64,000 nt of DNA from Polynucleobacter necessarius (lineage in GTDB: Bacteria; Pseudomonadota; Gammaproteobacteria; Burkholderiales; Burkholderiaceae). How positions within the stretch are numbered: position 1 is the first letter of the stretch; each line of letters opens with the position of its first letter. Below, one piece after another: positions 10,820-20,800 of this stretch. Location: positions 558,001 to 622,000 of the forward strand of contig NZ_LT606948.1 of NCBI RefSeq assembly GCF_900095185.1. Direction: 5' to 3'. A program made the position numbers and the translations under genes. Below the pieces are notes generated by a model. That model was not told the DNA's origin and did no database searches. It saw only the letters and a program-made list of their open reading frames with translations.

Positions 10820-12775
10820 TTAAGGAAGTTCTGATTGAGTGGCAGCCTTTGGCGAAATTACTCCTAAGCGTTGCTTTAATGATTGGCTCGTACCATTCAT
10901 CACTGAAGAGTAATAATGTGCATTGGAGAGTACATTCTTCACATAAACGCGTGTTTCAGTACATGGAATTGTTTCAGCAAAAATTGCACCCTCGGTTGGA
11001 CCCGTTAATGTTTCACGCCATGCTTTAGAGCGCGAAGGTCCTGCGTTGTAAGCTGCAGAAGCCAAAACCCAAAAGCCATCCAAGTCGATAAGAAGCATCT
11101 TGAGATAATTACTTCCTAATGTCAGATTGGTATTGGTGTCGCTCAATTTGTCATTTGTGTAATTTGTCATTCCGATCTTCTTGGCTACATACTTAGCAGT
11201 GTTAGGCATTATCTGCATTAATCCTGATGCACCGACAGAAGAAGACGCATTTATGATGAAGCGCGACTCTTGGCGTATAAGACCATATGCCCAAGATAGA
11301 TTGAGATCGATCTGACGCGCAATAGGAGATAACACCTCTTTAAAAGGTGTTGGGTAACGCAAACTAAAATCGTGTTCTTGCTTTGTACGGTCGGCAGCAT
11401 TCACTACGCGGTCATATAGATGGATGCGCTTTGCATATTCCGCAGCAGCTAACAGCTGCTTATCAGTCATGTTGCGGAGTTCCCAATTCCACTCGCGATT
11501 ACCCTCAAAGCGAAGATTCATGGCATATAAACGCTCACCGCGAATAAAGCCCTTGCGACTTGCTATCGCATCAATCTCTTGCTCAGTCACTTTTGTTTTT
11601 GCTGGCACTTGATTGGATTTACCGAGCTCTTCACGCGCTAGTTGGCCATAAAAATTATATTGGTCTGCAATGAGCGCAAAACTCTCTGTAGCTTTTGCAT
11701 CTTGGCCTTCGGCTTTAAGTGCACTGCCATACCAATAGGTCCAGGCTGGATCCTTAGAGCGCACCACTGGATTCATGCCATCGATCGCGTTTTTGACTAA
11801 GGCCCAATCTTTCGCACGCAAACCAGCGCGCACCTTCCACTCTTGCGACTCAACAGATAGCAATTCGTTATAACCAAGTTCTTGTTGTAAACGGTATGCA
11901 TCATCGGCATTGGGGTCTAACTTTTTGGCCAAAAATTGCCCGATCACCCCCCAGGCAACCGCTTGATTTTCTTTGCTATAGCGTGAAGCATTTTGCGAAA
12001 AGTCTCTATAAGCTTTGGCTGGATCTGCCTTGGCTGCTTTAACAATGTCTCCAATCGGATCTTCACCTCCTAGATGGCGAGCCATGGTTTCAAAGCCTCT
12101 CTCACTAGCAGCACGGCCTATGGCCTTGGCCTCACTCGGAGTCATGCCCCCAGCCGCAACTAGCGAAGACACCAACTCCTGACAAGCCTGACCAAAGTCA
12201 CTAGGATCGAGGAGTAGTGCGCGAGAATCGATTGCCAACTTCGTTGGATTCTCTCCTTGCGACAACTTGGATAGCAACGAGTAGCACTTAACCTGAGTAT
12301 AGTCATCCAAAACACACTTGGAATACTCAATATCAAAACGCGCCCAATCTTTACGTTTACCTAAAACCAACAGCCAGTCATTGCGCATGCGATCTGCCAA
12401 GGCGGTATCTTGGTATTGATTCAAAAAAGCAATGACTTGTGCATCCGCGCTATAATCGCTACGTGTCCCGCTGCCATCAAATAACTGAGGCTTGATACGA
12501 AAATACGCCACATAATCATCAAACGGATAGTTCACCAAATTGGACGATAGCTGTTGTGCTCTAAACACATCGTTCTTTTTCGCTGCCTCACGCAGATCAA
12601 TAAACATACGATCTGTATCAGCAATTTCGGCAGGAGCGGCTTTACTCTCATAAGACTGCGGAAGATTTGGCTTTTTGATCTTGTCTGCATAGACATTGGA
12701 CGCACCTATTACAAGGCTCAAAACTAAAATTTTGACCCAGTGCAGATGTTTGTGATGCATTATGGCGGACTTCAT
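10820..12775 (-). CDS. slt: Soluble lytic murein transglycosylase
   Basis: The 651-residue exported enzyme cleaves peptidoglycan to 1,6-anhydro muropeptides. A signal peptide is visible (LHWVKILVLSLVIGASNVYA). A long alpha-superhelical domain follows, then a C-terminal catalytic domain with GLIRQESRFI (catalytic Glu), SSVGASGLMQIMPNTAK, LTLGSNYLKMLL and LASAAYNAGPSR, all hallmarks of Slt70-type GH23 enzymes. It is divergent from the cyclo-ligase gene. It appears intact. The recycling permease AmpG elsewhere in the window is broken, so muropeptide recovery may be reduced. Confidence 0.93.
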   Translation of the reverse strand: MKSAIMHHKHLHWVKILVLSLVIGASNVYADKIKKPNLPQSYESKAAPAEIADTDRMFIDLREAAKKNDVFRAQQLSSNLVNYPFDDYVAYFRIKPQLFDGSGTRSDYSADAQVIAFLNQYQDTALADRMRNDWLLVLGKRKDWARFDIEYSKCVLDDYTQVKCYSLLSKLSQGENPTKLAIDSRALLLDPSDFGQACQELVSSLVAAGGMTPSEAKAIGRAASERGFETMARHLGGEDPIGDIVKAAKADPAKAYRDFSQNASRYSKENQAVAWGVIGQFLAKKLDPNADDAYRLQQELGYNELLSVESQEWKVRAGLRAKDWALVKNAIDGMNPVVRSKDPAWTYWYGSALKAEGQDAKATESFALIADQYNFYGQLAREELGKSNQVPAKTKVTEQEIDAIASRKGFIRGERLYAMNLRFEGNREWNWELRNMTDKQLLAAAEYAKRIHLYDRVVNAADRTKQEHDFSLRYPTPFKEVLSPIARQIDLNLSWAYGLIRQESRFIINASSSVGASGLMQIMPNTAKYVAKKIGMTNYTNDKLSDTNTNLTLGSNYLKMLLIDLDGFWVLASAAYNAGPSRSKAWRETLTGPTEGAIFAETIPCTETRVYVKNVLSNAHYYSSVMNGTSQSLKQRLGVISPKAATQSELP

Positions 12776-12859
12776 TTTTACGCTCTAATCCCATTTCTAT
12801 ATACCAGGCTAAACGCCTTGGAATACTTGATTACTATATCCTTTAATTTTCGTCTGATA

Positions 12860-13486
12860 ATGATCAAGATGCACGGTACTTCACCAAAAACTCTCCGTCA
12901 AAATTTACTAAAACAGCGTACTACGTTTGTTGCTGAGGAAAATTACGCTCAAATTCAAGCTTGCTTCATGGATCACGTAAATCAACTGCTGACAGAAGAA
13001 GGTAAATCTTGGCAATCAATTGCCCTTTATTGGCCTATTCAAGATGAAATCGATTTACGCTCCACCCTGCTCACTTGGGCCCAAAATGCCCCCAATCGGA
13101 ATCTTGCATTGCCCTTTGCTCGCGAGGATAAACATCTCGATTTTTATCTTTGGCGACAAGGCAATCAATTACACCCAAGTAAGCATGGAGTGCCAGAGCC
13201 CGTCCCCAATGATCCTAAAAGGCCACCTGTCAATCCTGATTGCATTCTTATTCCTTGTGTTGGCTGGACTAGCTCAACATCTGATGGAAATCGACAATAC
13301 TGGCGCTTAGGCTACGGCGGAGGATACTTTGACCGCACCCTGGCACAACTCAGAAAGCAAAATCCCAAACTTGTCTGCATTGGAATTGGTTTTGATTGGC
13401 AGCAATTAGATGATTCTCAATGGTCTGCTCAAACTCATGATGAGCCCTTAGACATACTCTTAACTGAGTCAGGCCTAAAGCGTTAA
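12860..13486 (+). CDS. 5-formyltetrahydrofolate cyclo-ligase
   Basis: The 208-residue enzyme converts 5-formyl-THF to 5,10-methenyl-THF with ATP, feeding the folate pool used by metF next door. The signature is in the C-terminal half: ILIPCVGW, then RLGYGGGYFDRTL and KLVCIGIGFDWQQ, plus AQTHDEPLDILLTE. I chose the ATG at 12860 (MIKMHGTSPK); three codons later is an alternative. An upstream extension from 12740 would overlap the divergent slt start and has no family similarity. It appears intact. Confidence 0.88.
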   Translation: MIKMHGTSPKTLRQNLLKQRTTFVAEENYAQIQACFMDHVNQLLTEEGKSWQSIALYWPIQDEIDLRSTLLTWAQNAPNRNLALPFAREDKHLDFYLWRQGNQLHPSKHGVPEPVPNDPKRPPVNPDCILIPCVGWTSSTSDGNRQYWRLGYGGGYFDRTLAQLRKQNPKLVCIGIGFDWQQLDDSQWSAQTHDEPLDILLTESGLKR

Positions 13487-13498
13487 CCCATTAATTGT

Positions 13499-14329
13499 TT
13501 ACTTCGTCAGATCTAAATTATCAGCAATGGCCAAAACTGCATCCGCCTGATTGAGCGAGTAGAAATGGATGCCTGGTGCACCTGCAGTTAATAGTTGGTC
13601 ACATAAATCGGTCACTACTTCCTCACCAAATGCACGAATAGAAATAATGTCGTCGCCATAAGCTTGAAGACGCAGGCGAATCCAACGTGGAATCTCCGCA
13701 CCACAAGCATCTGAGAAACGTAATAACTGACTGCTATTAGCGATCGGCATAATACCCGCAATAATAGGCTGCGTTACGCCCTGGTCATAGACATCGTCCA
13801 CAAAACGAAAGTAAGCATCGCTGTTATAAAAATACTGTGTGACGGCAGAGTTCGCTCCCGCCTTCATTTTTTGCACGAAGAAATCAACATCACTCGCGGG
13901 CGACGTTGCCTGTGGATGCGTCTCTGGATAAGCTGCAACATCAATATGAAACCAGTCGCCTGTTTCTGAGCGAATAAATTCCACTAGCTCATTTGCATGG
14001 TGAAACTCACCATACTGACCCATGCCAGACGGCAAATCACCGCGCAAAGCGACAATCCGCTTCACCCCTAAGGTTTGATATTGCTTGAGCATTTCGCGCA
14101 CGCTTTCACGCGAGCTACCAACACAGGATAAATGAGGGGCAACTGCTGCACCTGCTGCATGAATGTTGCTTACTACTTTTAATGTACCTGACTGAGTAGA
14201 GCCGCCGGCCCCAAAAGTCACAGAATAAAACGTGGGCTTGAGTGTTTCAGCAAAACGCTCGCGAACCTGATGCAGGTTACTCTCACCTTCAGGTGTTTTT
14301 GGAGGAAAGAATTCGACGCTTAATTCCAT
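13499..14329 (-). CDS. metF: 5,10-methylenetetrahydrofolate reductase
   Basis: The 276-residue FAD enzyme reduces methylene-THF to methyl-THF, the methyl donor for remethylating homocysteine. It starts with MELSVEFFPPKTPEGE, carrying the conserved active-site Glu region. YSVTFGAGGSTQSGT, RGDLPSG and the GANSAVTQYFYN flavin-contact region follow. It lies downstream of ahcY and metK on the same strand, forming an SAM-cycle cluster. It is convergent with the cyclo-ligase gene, 12 bp apart. It appears intact. Confidence 0.94.
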   Translation of the reverse strand: MELSVEFFPPKTPEGESNLHQVRERFAETLKPTFYSVTFGAGGSTQSGTLKVVSNIHAAGAAVAPHLSCVGSSRESVREMLKQYQTLGVKRIVALRGDLPSGMGQYGEFHHANELVEFIRSETGDWFHIDVAAYPETHPQATSPASDVDFFVQKMKAGANSAVTQYFYNSDAYFRFVDDVYDQGVTQPIIAGIMPIANSSQLLRFSDACGAEIPRWIRLRLQAYGDDIISIRAFGEEVVTDLCDQLLTAGAPGIHFYSLNQADAVLAIADNLDLTK

Positions 14330-14360
14330 GATTTTGAGCCTGGGTATCTATTCTCTTGGA

Positions 14361-15806
14361 TTAATAGCGATAGTGGTCGGCTTTATAAGGGCCTTCCTTC
14401 GTTACACCAATGTAGGCGGCTTGCTGATCAGACAATTCAGTTAACTGCGCGTTGAGAGTCTTGAGCTGCAAGCGCGCAACTTTCTCATCCAAATGCTTAG
14501 GCAATGTGTAAACACCGATTGGATATTTCTTGGTTCCAACAGCATTCCACAATTCAATCTGTGCAATCACCTGATTAGCAAATGAAGAGCTCATAACATA
14601 AGAGGGGTGGCCAGTACCGCAGCCCAAATTTACTAAGCGGCCCTTAGCCAAAATGATGATGCGCTTTTCAGGTTGGCCATTAGCAGCCGGGAAAATGACA
14701 TGGTCAACTTGGGGCTTAATCTCTTCCCATTTATATTTTTCAATACCAGCAACATCAATTTCATTATCAAAGTGGCCGATGTTACATACAATCGCCTGAT
14801 TCTTCATCCTTACCATATGGTCATGTGTGATCACGTGGTAGTTACCAGTTGCGGAAACGAAGATATCTGCTTTATCAGCAGCATAATCCATTGTCACCAC
14901 ACGGAAACCTTCCATTGCTGCCTGCAATGCACAGATTGGATCCACTTCAGTAACCCATACCTGAGCCGACAGGGCACGCAATGCTTGGGCTGAACCCTTG
15001 CCTACGTCGCCGTAACCACACACTACAGCAACCTTGCCAGCCACCATCACATCGGTAGCGCGCTTAATGGCATCTACCAACGACTCGCGGCAACCATAAA
15101 GGTTATCGAATTTACTTTTGGTCACAGAATCATTTACGTTAATTGCAGGGACCTTCAATTCACCCTTAGCAAACATCTGATACAAACGATGCACGCCAGT
15201 AGTCGTCTCTTCTGTAACACCTTTTACTTTTTCCAATCGTGTTGAATACCAAGTTAGATCTTGCGTCAATTTGTTCTTGATTGCAGCAAACAAAATAGTT
15301 TCTTCTTCGCTTGTTGGATGGTTTAAGCAGGCTTGATCTTGCTCAGCACGTGCGCCGAGGTGCAATAACAAAGTAGCATCGCCACCGTCATCCAAAATCA
15401 TGTTGGTGTAGCCACCATCGGCCCACTCAAAAATGCGGTGAGTAAAATCCCAATATTGCTCGAGGGTTTCGCCCTTGATCGCAAATACTGGTGTACCGTT
15501 CGCAGCAATGGCTGCAGCGGCATGATCTTGTGTTGAGAAAATATTGCAAGAAGCCCATTGCACTTCAGCACCGAGTGCTTCAAGCGTCTCAATCAGTACT
15601 GCAGTCTGAATGGTCATGTGTAACGAACCAGTAATACGCGCACCACGCAATGGCTGTTGCGCAGCAAATTCATCGCGAATGGCAATTAAGCCAGGCATCT
15701 CAGTTTCAGCAATCGCAATTTCTTTGCGACCAAAGTCGGCCAAAGTAATATCCGCAATCGCGCAACGAGTTGCTACGAAGTTATTTAAATCAGATACGGT
15801 ATGCAT
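14361..15806 (-). CDS. ahcY: S-adenosylhomocysteine hydrolase
   Basis: Hydrolyses SAH to adenosine and homocysteine, relieving product inhibition of methyltransferases. The start at ATG 15806 (MHTVSDLNN) gives 481 residues and keeps the upstream riboswitch free; an in-frame ATG at 15866 would lie inside the riboswitch and adds non-family sequence. Conserved blocks include [47 protein letters not shown], the NAD-binding [14 protein letters not shown], and the C-terminal KADHYRY. It is regulated by the SAH riboswitch immediately upstream. It appears intact. Confidence 0.95.
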   Translation of the reverse strand: MHTVSDLNNFVATRCAIADITLADFGRKEIAIAETEMPGLIAIRDEFAAQQPLRGARITGSLHMTIQTAVLIETLEALGAEVQWASCNIFSTQDHAAAAIAANGTPVFAIKGETLEQYWDFTHRIFEWADGGYTNMILDDGGDATLLLHLGARAEQDQACLNHPTSEEETILFAAIKNKLTQDLTWYSTRLEKVKGVTEETTTGVHRLYQMFAKGELKVPAINVNDSVTKSKFDNLYGCRESLVDAIKRATDVMVAGKVAVVCGYGDVGKGSAQALRALSAQVWVTEVDPICALQAAMEGFRVVTMDYAADKADIFVSATGNYHVITHDHMVRMKNQAIVCNIGHFDNEIDVAGIEKYKWEEIKPQVDHVIFPAANGQPEKRIIILAKGRLVNLGCGTGHPSYVMSSSFANQVIAQIELWNAVGTKKYPIGVYTLPKHLDEKVARLQLKTLNAQLTELSDQQAAYIGVTKEGPYKADHYRY

Positions 15807-15861
15807 TAATGCTCCAGCTAAATACGATCCAATGCTGGAGTAGAAACTCGCTAGCCATTGA

Positions 15862-15976
15862 ATCATGGGTTAGCGAGCGCGGTTGCAATTAGTAAATCCG
15901 GGGGTTACCTCGGAACCTACTCCTTTCAAGCCTGGGGAAGTGCTAGATTTCAGCATTCCTTGCAACGCTCCTCGAA
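15862..15976 (-). promoter_or_regulatory. SAH riboswitch upstream of ahcY
   Basis: On the minus strand the leader contains, in order, GAGGAGCGTTGCA (15973-15961), CCCAGGCTTGAA (15936-15925) and GCAACCGCGCTCGC near 15885-15871. These match my memory of the conserved blocks of the SAH riboswitch (ahcY motif), including the segment that pairs back to form the pseudoknot. It lies directly before ahcY, its classical target in Betaproteobacteria, and would turn expression on when SAH accumulates. The boundaries are approximate. Confidence 0.85.
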
Positions 15977-15978
15977 AG

Positions 15979-16008
15979 TATGGCGTAATTGTAAACAATT
16001 ACGCCATA
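15979..16008. repeat. Perfect 14-bp inverted repeat between metK and the SAH riboswitch
   Basis: Arms TATGGCGTAATTGT and ACAATTACGCCATA are separated by 2 bases. It sits 57 bp after the metK stop and just 5' of the riboswitch. It could be a metK terminator, although the T-run after it is weak, or an operator. Which of these applies cannot be told from sequence. Confidence 0.75.
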
Positions 16009-16065
16009 TGCCGCCTTAATCTATCTACAAACTGCTTTTTAATATCTTTAAATCACTTCTATAGC

Positions 16066-17232
16066 TCACAGACCTGCTGCAGCCCGTAAGGCAGCCGCTT
16101 TGTCTGCTTGCTCCCAAGAAAATTCTGGCTCTTCACGTCCGAAGTGGCCATAAGCAGCAGTTTTACGATAAATAGGGCGTAAGAGGTTCAACATCTTCAC
16201 AATGCCTTTTGGACGTAAGTCAAAGTGCTCAGAGACCAATTGCGCGATCTTCTCATCAGAAATTTTGCCAGTACCGAATGTGCTCACCATCACTGAAGTT
16301 GGCTTAGCAACTCCAATTGCATAAGAGATCTGAATCAAGCACTTGCTTGCTAAGCCGGCAGCAACTACATTCTTTGCAACATAGCGACCAGCGTACGCAG
16401 CAGAGCGGTCAACCTTAGAAGGGTCTTTACCAGAGAATGCACCGCCACCGTGAGGGGCTGCACCGCCATAGGTATCCACAATAATTTTGCGACCAGTTAC
16501 ACCACAATCGCCTTGTGGACCGCCAATTACAAAACGTCCTGTTGGGTTTACCAAGAAATTAATTGCGCCTTTAATCAGATGCTTTGGTAATACCGGTTTG
16601 ATCATCTCTTCGATAACAGCTTCACGCAATTTCTCAAGAGAGATATCTTCATCATGCTGCGTAGATAAAACCACAGTATCAATTGAGTCAGGCTTACCAT
16701 CTACATAGCGCAAGGTGACTTGAGACTTTGCATCTGGGCGTAACCAATTCAAACGACCATCACGGCGCAATTGAGATTGACGTTCAACCAAGCGATGGGA
16801 CAAGTGAATTGGCAAAGGCATGAGCTCTGCTGTCTCATCACAAGCATAACCAAACATTAAGCCTTGATCACCAGCACCTTGATCTAAGCCATCATCATGA
16901 GCTTTATTCACGCCTTGAGCAATATCAGGACTTTGCTTGTCATAAGCGACCAACACCGCACAACCTTTGTAATCAATGCCGTAATCTGTATTGTCGTAAC
17001 CTATTTCACGCAGGGTATTACGCGCTACCTGAATGTAATCAACATTAACGTTAGTTGTAATTTCACCAGCGAGAACCACTAAGCCGGTATTACATAAAGT
17101 TTCTGCTGCAACACGCGCAGTAGGCTCTTGAGCCAAAATGGCGTCCAAGATTGAATCAGAGATTTGGTCCGCTACTTTATCGGGATGACCTTCAGAGACA
17201 GATTCTGAGGTAAAGAAGTAATCATTTGCCAT
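16066..17232 (-). CDS. metK: S-adenosylmethionine synthetase
   Basis: The 388-residue enzyme makes SAM from methionine and ATP. Motifs: [13 protein letters not shown] at the start, [12 protein letters not shown] (ATP-binding), the [19 protein letters not shown] loop, and DLRPKGIV near the end. The gene is intact although metX and metW nearby are broken, so the cell must obtain methionine some other way and still needs SAM. It is divergent from the acyltransferase genes. Its 5' leader can fold (separate entry). Confidence 0.96.
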   Translation of the reverse strand: MANDYFFTSESVSEGHPDKVADQISDSILDAILAQEPTARVAAETLCNTGLVVLAGEITTNVNVDYIQVARNTLREIGYDNTDYGIDYKGCAVLVAYDKQSPDIAQGVNKAHDDGLDQGAGDQGLMFGYACDETAELMPLPIHLSHRLVERQSQLRRDGRLNWLRPDAKSQVTLRYVDGKPDSIDTVVLSTQHDEDISLEKLREAVIEEMIKPVLPKHLIKGAINFLVNPTGRFVIGGPQGDCGVTGRKIIVDTYGGAAPHGGGAFSGKDPSKVDRSAAYAGRYVAKNVVAAGLASKCLIQISYAIGVAKPTSVMVSTFGTGKISDEKIAQLVSEHFDLRPKGIVKMLNLLRPIYRKTAAYGHFGREEPEFSWEQADKAAALRAAAGL

Positions 17233-17266
17233 TGCATATTCCTTAAGTTAGTAACACGATCAATCG

Positions 17267-17337
17267 GACAACTCAACGCGCCAGGAACCACAACGGCGAC
17301 GCTTTAGCAACATTTATGAATCGCCCTGCAAGTTGTC
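17267..17337 (-). promoter_or_regulatory. Candidate structured leader of metK
   Basis: On the minus strand, upstream of the metK start, GACAACT (17337-17331) can pair with AGTTGTC (17273-17267). Inside, GGCGA (17325-17321) can pair with TCGCC (17299-17295), closing a 21-base loop. Position and folding suggest a cis-regulatory RNA or attenuator. I do not recognise it as a known SAM riboswitch class. Confidence 0.4.
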
Positions 17338-17466
17338 TTAACTCAGCGATGTTCAAATTTTATCCGAAAAATGCCTAATTCAGCAAGATGGACTGAAATC
17401 CACACTCCCTTATCGGCATGGAATATCATTAGGGGGCGCGAAAACTCATACTAAAGTTATGCCTCA

Positions 17467-18297
17467 ATGCGATTGCAATCGCTCCCACTTGCCATTGTGC
17501 AAGTGTTAAATGCCACCTTGGGCGTAATAATTTATGTTGGCTCAAAACAATATCGTTCGTTGTGTCGAACTCAATATGAAACGGTAATTAAGACCTGAGA
17601 TCGTCCATTCAAGCTTTGGGAGGCAATAAGGTCTGCTGGGATGTTGTTCTCAGATAGTCTATGGATTTGGCGAAACCCTCAAAAAGCACTAAAATTAGTC
17701 GAAGTCCAAAATTGGAATTTAGTAGAAGCTGCTATTGGCGAAGGCCACGGATTAGTCATGCTCACTCCGCATCTTGGCGGCTTTGAAAGCATTCCCCGCG
17801 TTTTGGCTCAATACGTTCCAGCCACCATTCTTTATCGACCTTCACGCCAAACGTGGCTCAATGAGGTAGTAGAAGAAGGTCGCGCTTATCCCAATATGCA
17901 TTTTGCTCCAACCAACCTCCATGGTGTTCGTCAAATGACTGGGGCGCTTACTCGAGGAGAGGCGATAGGTATTCTTCCAGATCAGGCGTCAAGTGGTGGC
18001 GAGAGCGTATGGGTACCATTTTTTGGTCGTTCCGCTTATACAACACCCCTTCCAGCCGGACTTGCTAATCGCAACAATACCCCGGTAATCATGTTTACCG
18101 CTAAACGTAAGTCACTTAGTCGGAACTGGTTAATGCAAGCAGCTCGGCTAAAACCTTTTTCTGAAGAGGCCAGTATTGCCGCTAGAGAACTTAATATAGC
18201 GATTGAAAATGCAGTTCTGATTGCGCCTGAGCAATGCATTTGGTCATACAACCGCTATAAACATCCTGCTGGCGCAGAATTGCCTCCAAGTCACTAG
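17467..18297 (+). pseudogene. Lipid A acyltransferase (LpxL/HtrB type), single in-frame TGA
   Basis: From ATG 17467 the frame is open for 43 codons, meets TGA at 17596-17598, then continues in the same frame to 18297. The second part carries the family motifs: VMLTPHLGGFES (the catalytic H-x4-E region, His at HLGGFE), ILPDQASSGGESVWVPFFG and WSYNRYKHPAG. Members add secondary acyl chains to lipid A at the inner membrane. Residues after the stop, up to the ATG at 17641, still encode family-like sequence (DRPFKLWEAIRSAGM), so only one base change disables it. A product restarted at 17641 would lack the N-terminal membrane anchor. Confidence 0.85.
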
Positions 18298-18312
18298 TTA
18301 TAAAATGTCGAA

Positions 18313-19212
18313 ATGGCCTGGTTACAAAATCTCTTCAATTTCTTGGCGCTCAGTTTTTTGCATCTCTTTGCTTTTCTACCCTATACCATCAGAGTCCATG
18401 TCGGATATGGCCTAGGCTGGCTAACTAGCCATATTCCAAATAGTCGTTCACATGTTGTCAAAGCCAATTTACGCTTGTGCTTTCCTAATTTGAGCGAAAA
18501 AGAAATTGATGCTCTTGCGATTGAGCATTGAAAGTTATTTGGTCGCAGCGTTTTAGAACGAAGTCGTATCTGGCTTGGCAGCGGGAAGCAAATTATCGAT
18601 ATTGTTACGCTTAAGTCTGCGATCACGCTGGGAGATCGCAAGCCACGTTTACTAATTAATCCTCATTTTGTTGGTCTAGAAGGGCGGGTTATGGCACGTT
18701 TAGTCTTGGACAATGAACATAACTGGCCTCGTGGTGCCGGTCTATATCAGAACATGAAGAATCCCTTTTTCAATCAAAAAATGATCGAATGGCAGAATCG
18801 TTTTGGCGGTAAGTCGATTGAAAGACAAAACCGCTTGCGTGATCTTATTCGTGAAATTCAAATAGGAAACTGTATTTTTATTGCGACCGACATTGATTTA
18901 GGTCCGTGTGACTCTATATTTGTTCCTTTTTTTGGCATACAAACAAACACCATCACTTCCGTATCACGTCTAACAAGGCTTAGCGGCGCCGAAGTATGCC
19001 TCATGACAACGACCCTTAACAAGGATCGAAAAGGCTATACCTGCAACATCTCTGAGCCATTACCAAACTTCACCAGTGATGATGTTGAGAAAGATACTGC
19101 TCGACTGAATCAATACATTGAAGAACTTGTTCGCGCAAGACCTGCAGCGTACTATTGGGTACATAAGCGCTTTAAACACAGGCCCGAAGGCGAGCCTAGT
19201 CTTTATGATTAA
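18313..19212 (+). pseudogene. Second LpxL-type acyltransferase, single in-frame TGA
   Basis: The frame from ATG 18313 has an N-terminal membrane segment (FLALSFLHLFAFLPY) and YGLGWLTSHIPNSR. TGA interrupts it at 18529-18531, between IEH and KLFGRS. The related third copy at 41.2 kb has HWRLLG at this place, so a Trp codon TGG probably became TGA. The frame continues to 19212 with NPHFVGLEGR (the H-x4-E motif), DIDLGPCDSIFVPFFG and VHKRFKHRPEG. Total length about 299 codons. It lies between the first acyltransferase and dapF, perhaps in one transcript. Confidence 0.85.
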
Positions 19213-19224
19213 ACGGAAATATTT

Positions 19225-20127
19225 TTGAACACTAATACCAGTAATTCACGCCGTAAATTACGCTTCACCAAAATGCATGGTGCTGGCAATGATTTCATTG
19301 TTTTTAATGGCATTGATCAAGATCTCAGTGACATTTCTAAAGCACAATGGCTAGCATTAGCGCATCGTCAATTTGGAATTGGAGCCGATCAAATTCTTCT
19401 AGTTGAAAATGCAACGCGTCCAGATACCGATTTTCGGTATCGCATATTTAATGCTGATGGCGGTGAGGTTGAGCAGTGCGGCAATGGCTCCCGCTGTTTT
19501 GTTCGTTTCGTGCTGGAAAAAGGACTGTCCAATAAAAATTCCTTACGCGTAGAAGTTGCGCATACTATCCTCACCCTCAAAGCCCATGACGATGGCCAAG
19601 TTGAAGTCGATATGGGTGCACCTATTTTTGAACATAAACTCATTCCATTTCATGCAAGTGGCTTAGCAAGTGTTCAAGAGTTTCGGGAAACGCTTTATGC
19701 GCTACCACTAACTCATCCCGCTAGGCACGATAGCTTGGTTGGAGTGCTTTCAATGGGCAATCCACATGCAGTTCAAGCAGTGGGTGACGTTGATAGCGCC
19801 CCTGTCCTTGAAGAAGGTCCTGAGATTGAAAGTTTTGCAGCCTTCCCAAACAGGGTGAATGTGGGCTATATGCAAGTGATTAGTTGTAATGAAATCAAAT
19901 TGCGTGTATTCGAACGTGGCGCCGGAGAAACTCTAGCTTGCGGCACTGGTGCTTGTGCAGCTGTTGTCTCAGGAGTCCGCAGAGGGTTACTTGATTCGCC
20001 CGTGAGAGTCCACACACGCGGTGGTGACCTGAAGATTGCTTGGGACGGAATCATAGACGATGTTGCTCAACCCGTCATCATGACCGGCCCTGCAGTAACC
20101 CTCTTTGAGGGTGAAATCAGTATTTAA
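19225..20127 (+). CDS. dapF: Diaminopimelate epimerase
   Basis: Interconverts LL- and meso-diaminopimelate for lysine and peptidoglycan. The two active-site cysteines are in QCGNGSRCF and [10 protein letters not shown]. The fold start [17 protein letters not shown] is conserved. A TTG at 19225 gives 300 residues; an internal ATG at MHGAGN would cut the first beta-strand, so TTG (or an unrecognised start close by) is preferred. It is 12 bp downstream of the second acyltransferase and overlaps the convergent pyrE end by 4 bp. It appears intact. Confidence 0.93.
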   Translation: MNTNTSNSRRKLRFTKMHGAGNDFIVFNGIDQDLSDISKAQWLALAHRQFGIGADQILLVENATRPDTDFRYRIFNADGGEVEQCGNGSRCFVRFVLEKGLSNKNSLRVEVAHTILTLKAHDDGQVEVDMGAPIFEHKLIPFHASGLASVQEFRETLYALPLTHPARHDSLVGVLSMGNPHAVQAVGDVDSAPVLEEGPEIESFAAFPNRVNVGYMQVISCNEIKLRVFERGAGETLACGTGACAAVVSGVRRGLLDSPVRVHTRGGDLKIAWDGIIDDVAQPVIMTGPAVTLFEGEISI

Positions 20128-20792
20128 ATTCCGTATTTCTCGCGGTAGGCTTTTACTGCTGGTAAATAATTTGTTAGCTGCAAATCACTGGAAGAGGTTA
20201 AAAAAGACATCAAGCTGGCCAGATTTGCAATTGCAATGACTGGCAACCCAAACTCTTGCTCTACGGCCTGTACAGCAGATTTATCCCCAATCTCCACCGC
20301 ATTACCTGAGCGCTCCATACGATCTAAGGCAATAAGCACCGCTGCGGGCTCTGCACCGGCATTACGAATTAGGTCAACCGACACTCTTACAGATGTGCCC
20401 GCTGAGATCACATCATCCACAATGACTACTCTGCCTTTAACAGGGGCCCCAACCAGCACCCCACCTTCACCATGATCTTTAGCTGTTTTGCGGTTGTAAG
20501 CATAAGGTACGTTACCCCCGTTATCAGCTAAAGCTATAGCGGTAGCTGCTGCAAGCGTGATGCCTTTATAAGCTGGACCATAAAGCATATCGAATTCAAT
20601 ACCTGATGCTTGCAATGCTTTAGCGTAATAACGTCCTAAGGCACTCAAGCGAGCACCGTCATTAAATTCGCCGGCGTTAAAAAAATAAGGAGAGAGTCTT
20701 CCCGCTTTAGTTTTAAACTCACCGAAGGACAAAACCTTTGCCTCCAAGGCAAAACGAATAAAGTTATCTTGATTTGAATTATTTGAGCTCAT
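20124..20792 (-). CDS. pyrE: Orotate phosphoribosyltransferase
   Basis: The 222-residue enzyme transfers PRPP to orotate to give OMP in pyrimidine synthesis. It shows the PRPP-binding [15 protein letters not shown], the flexible-loop region [13 protein letters not shown] and the N-terminal [10 protein letters not shown]-like stretch ([14 protein letters not shown]). A strong GGAGG lies before its ATG. That Shine-Dalgarno overlaps the divergent xthA start, since the two start codons are only 8 bp apart. It appears intact. Confidence 0.94.
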   Translation of the reverse strand: MSSNNSNQDNFIRFALEAKVLSFGEFKTKAGRLSPYFFNAGEFNDGARLSALGRYYAKALQASGIEFDMLYGPAYKGITLAAATAIALADNGGNVPYAYNRKTAKDHGEGGVLVGAPVKGRVVIVDDVISAGTSVRVSVDLIRNAGAEPAAVLIALDRMERSGNAVEIGDKSAVQAVEQEFGLPVIAIANLASLMSFLTSSSDLQLTNYLPAVKAYREKYGI

Positions 20793-20800
20793 AGGCCTCC

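Noticed and set aside
12740-12859. N-terminal extension of the formyl-THF cyclo-ligase
   Set aside because: It overlaps the slt start on the other strand and lacks family similarity; start 12860 preferred.
15807-15866. ahcY start at 15866
   Set aside because: It lies inside the SAH riboswitch; the family start MHTVSDLNN is at 15806.
17267-17337. metK leader as a SAM-II or SAM-I riboswitch
   Set aside because: The conserved cores of those classes are not visible; kept only as an unassigned structure.
17467-19212. TGA recoded as Trp throughout
   Set aside because: TGA ends intact genes within overlapping ATGA junctions (ttcA/glmU, gatC/gatA, gatA/gatB), and many premature TGAs stand where Leu or Arg is expected.
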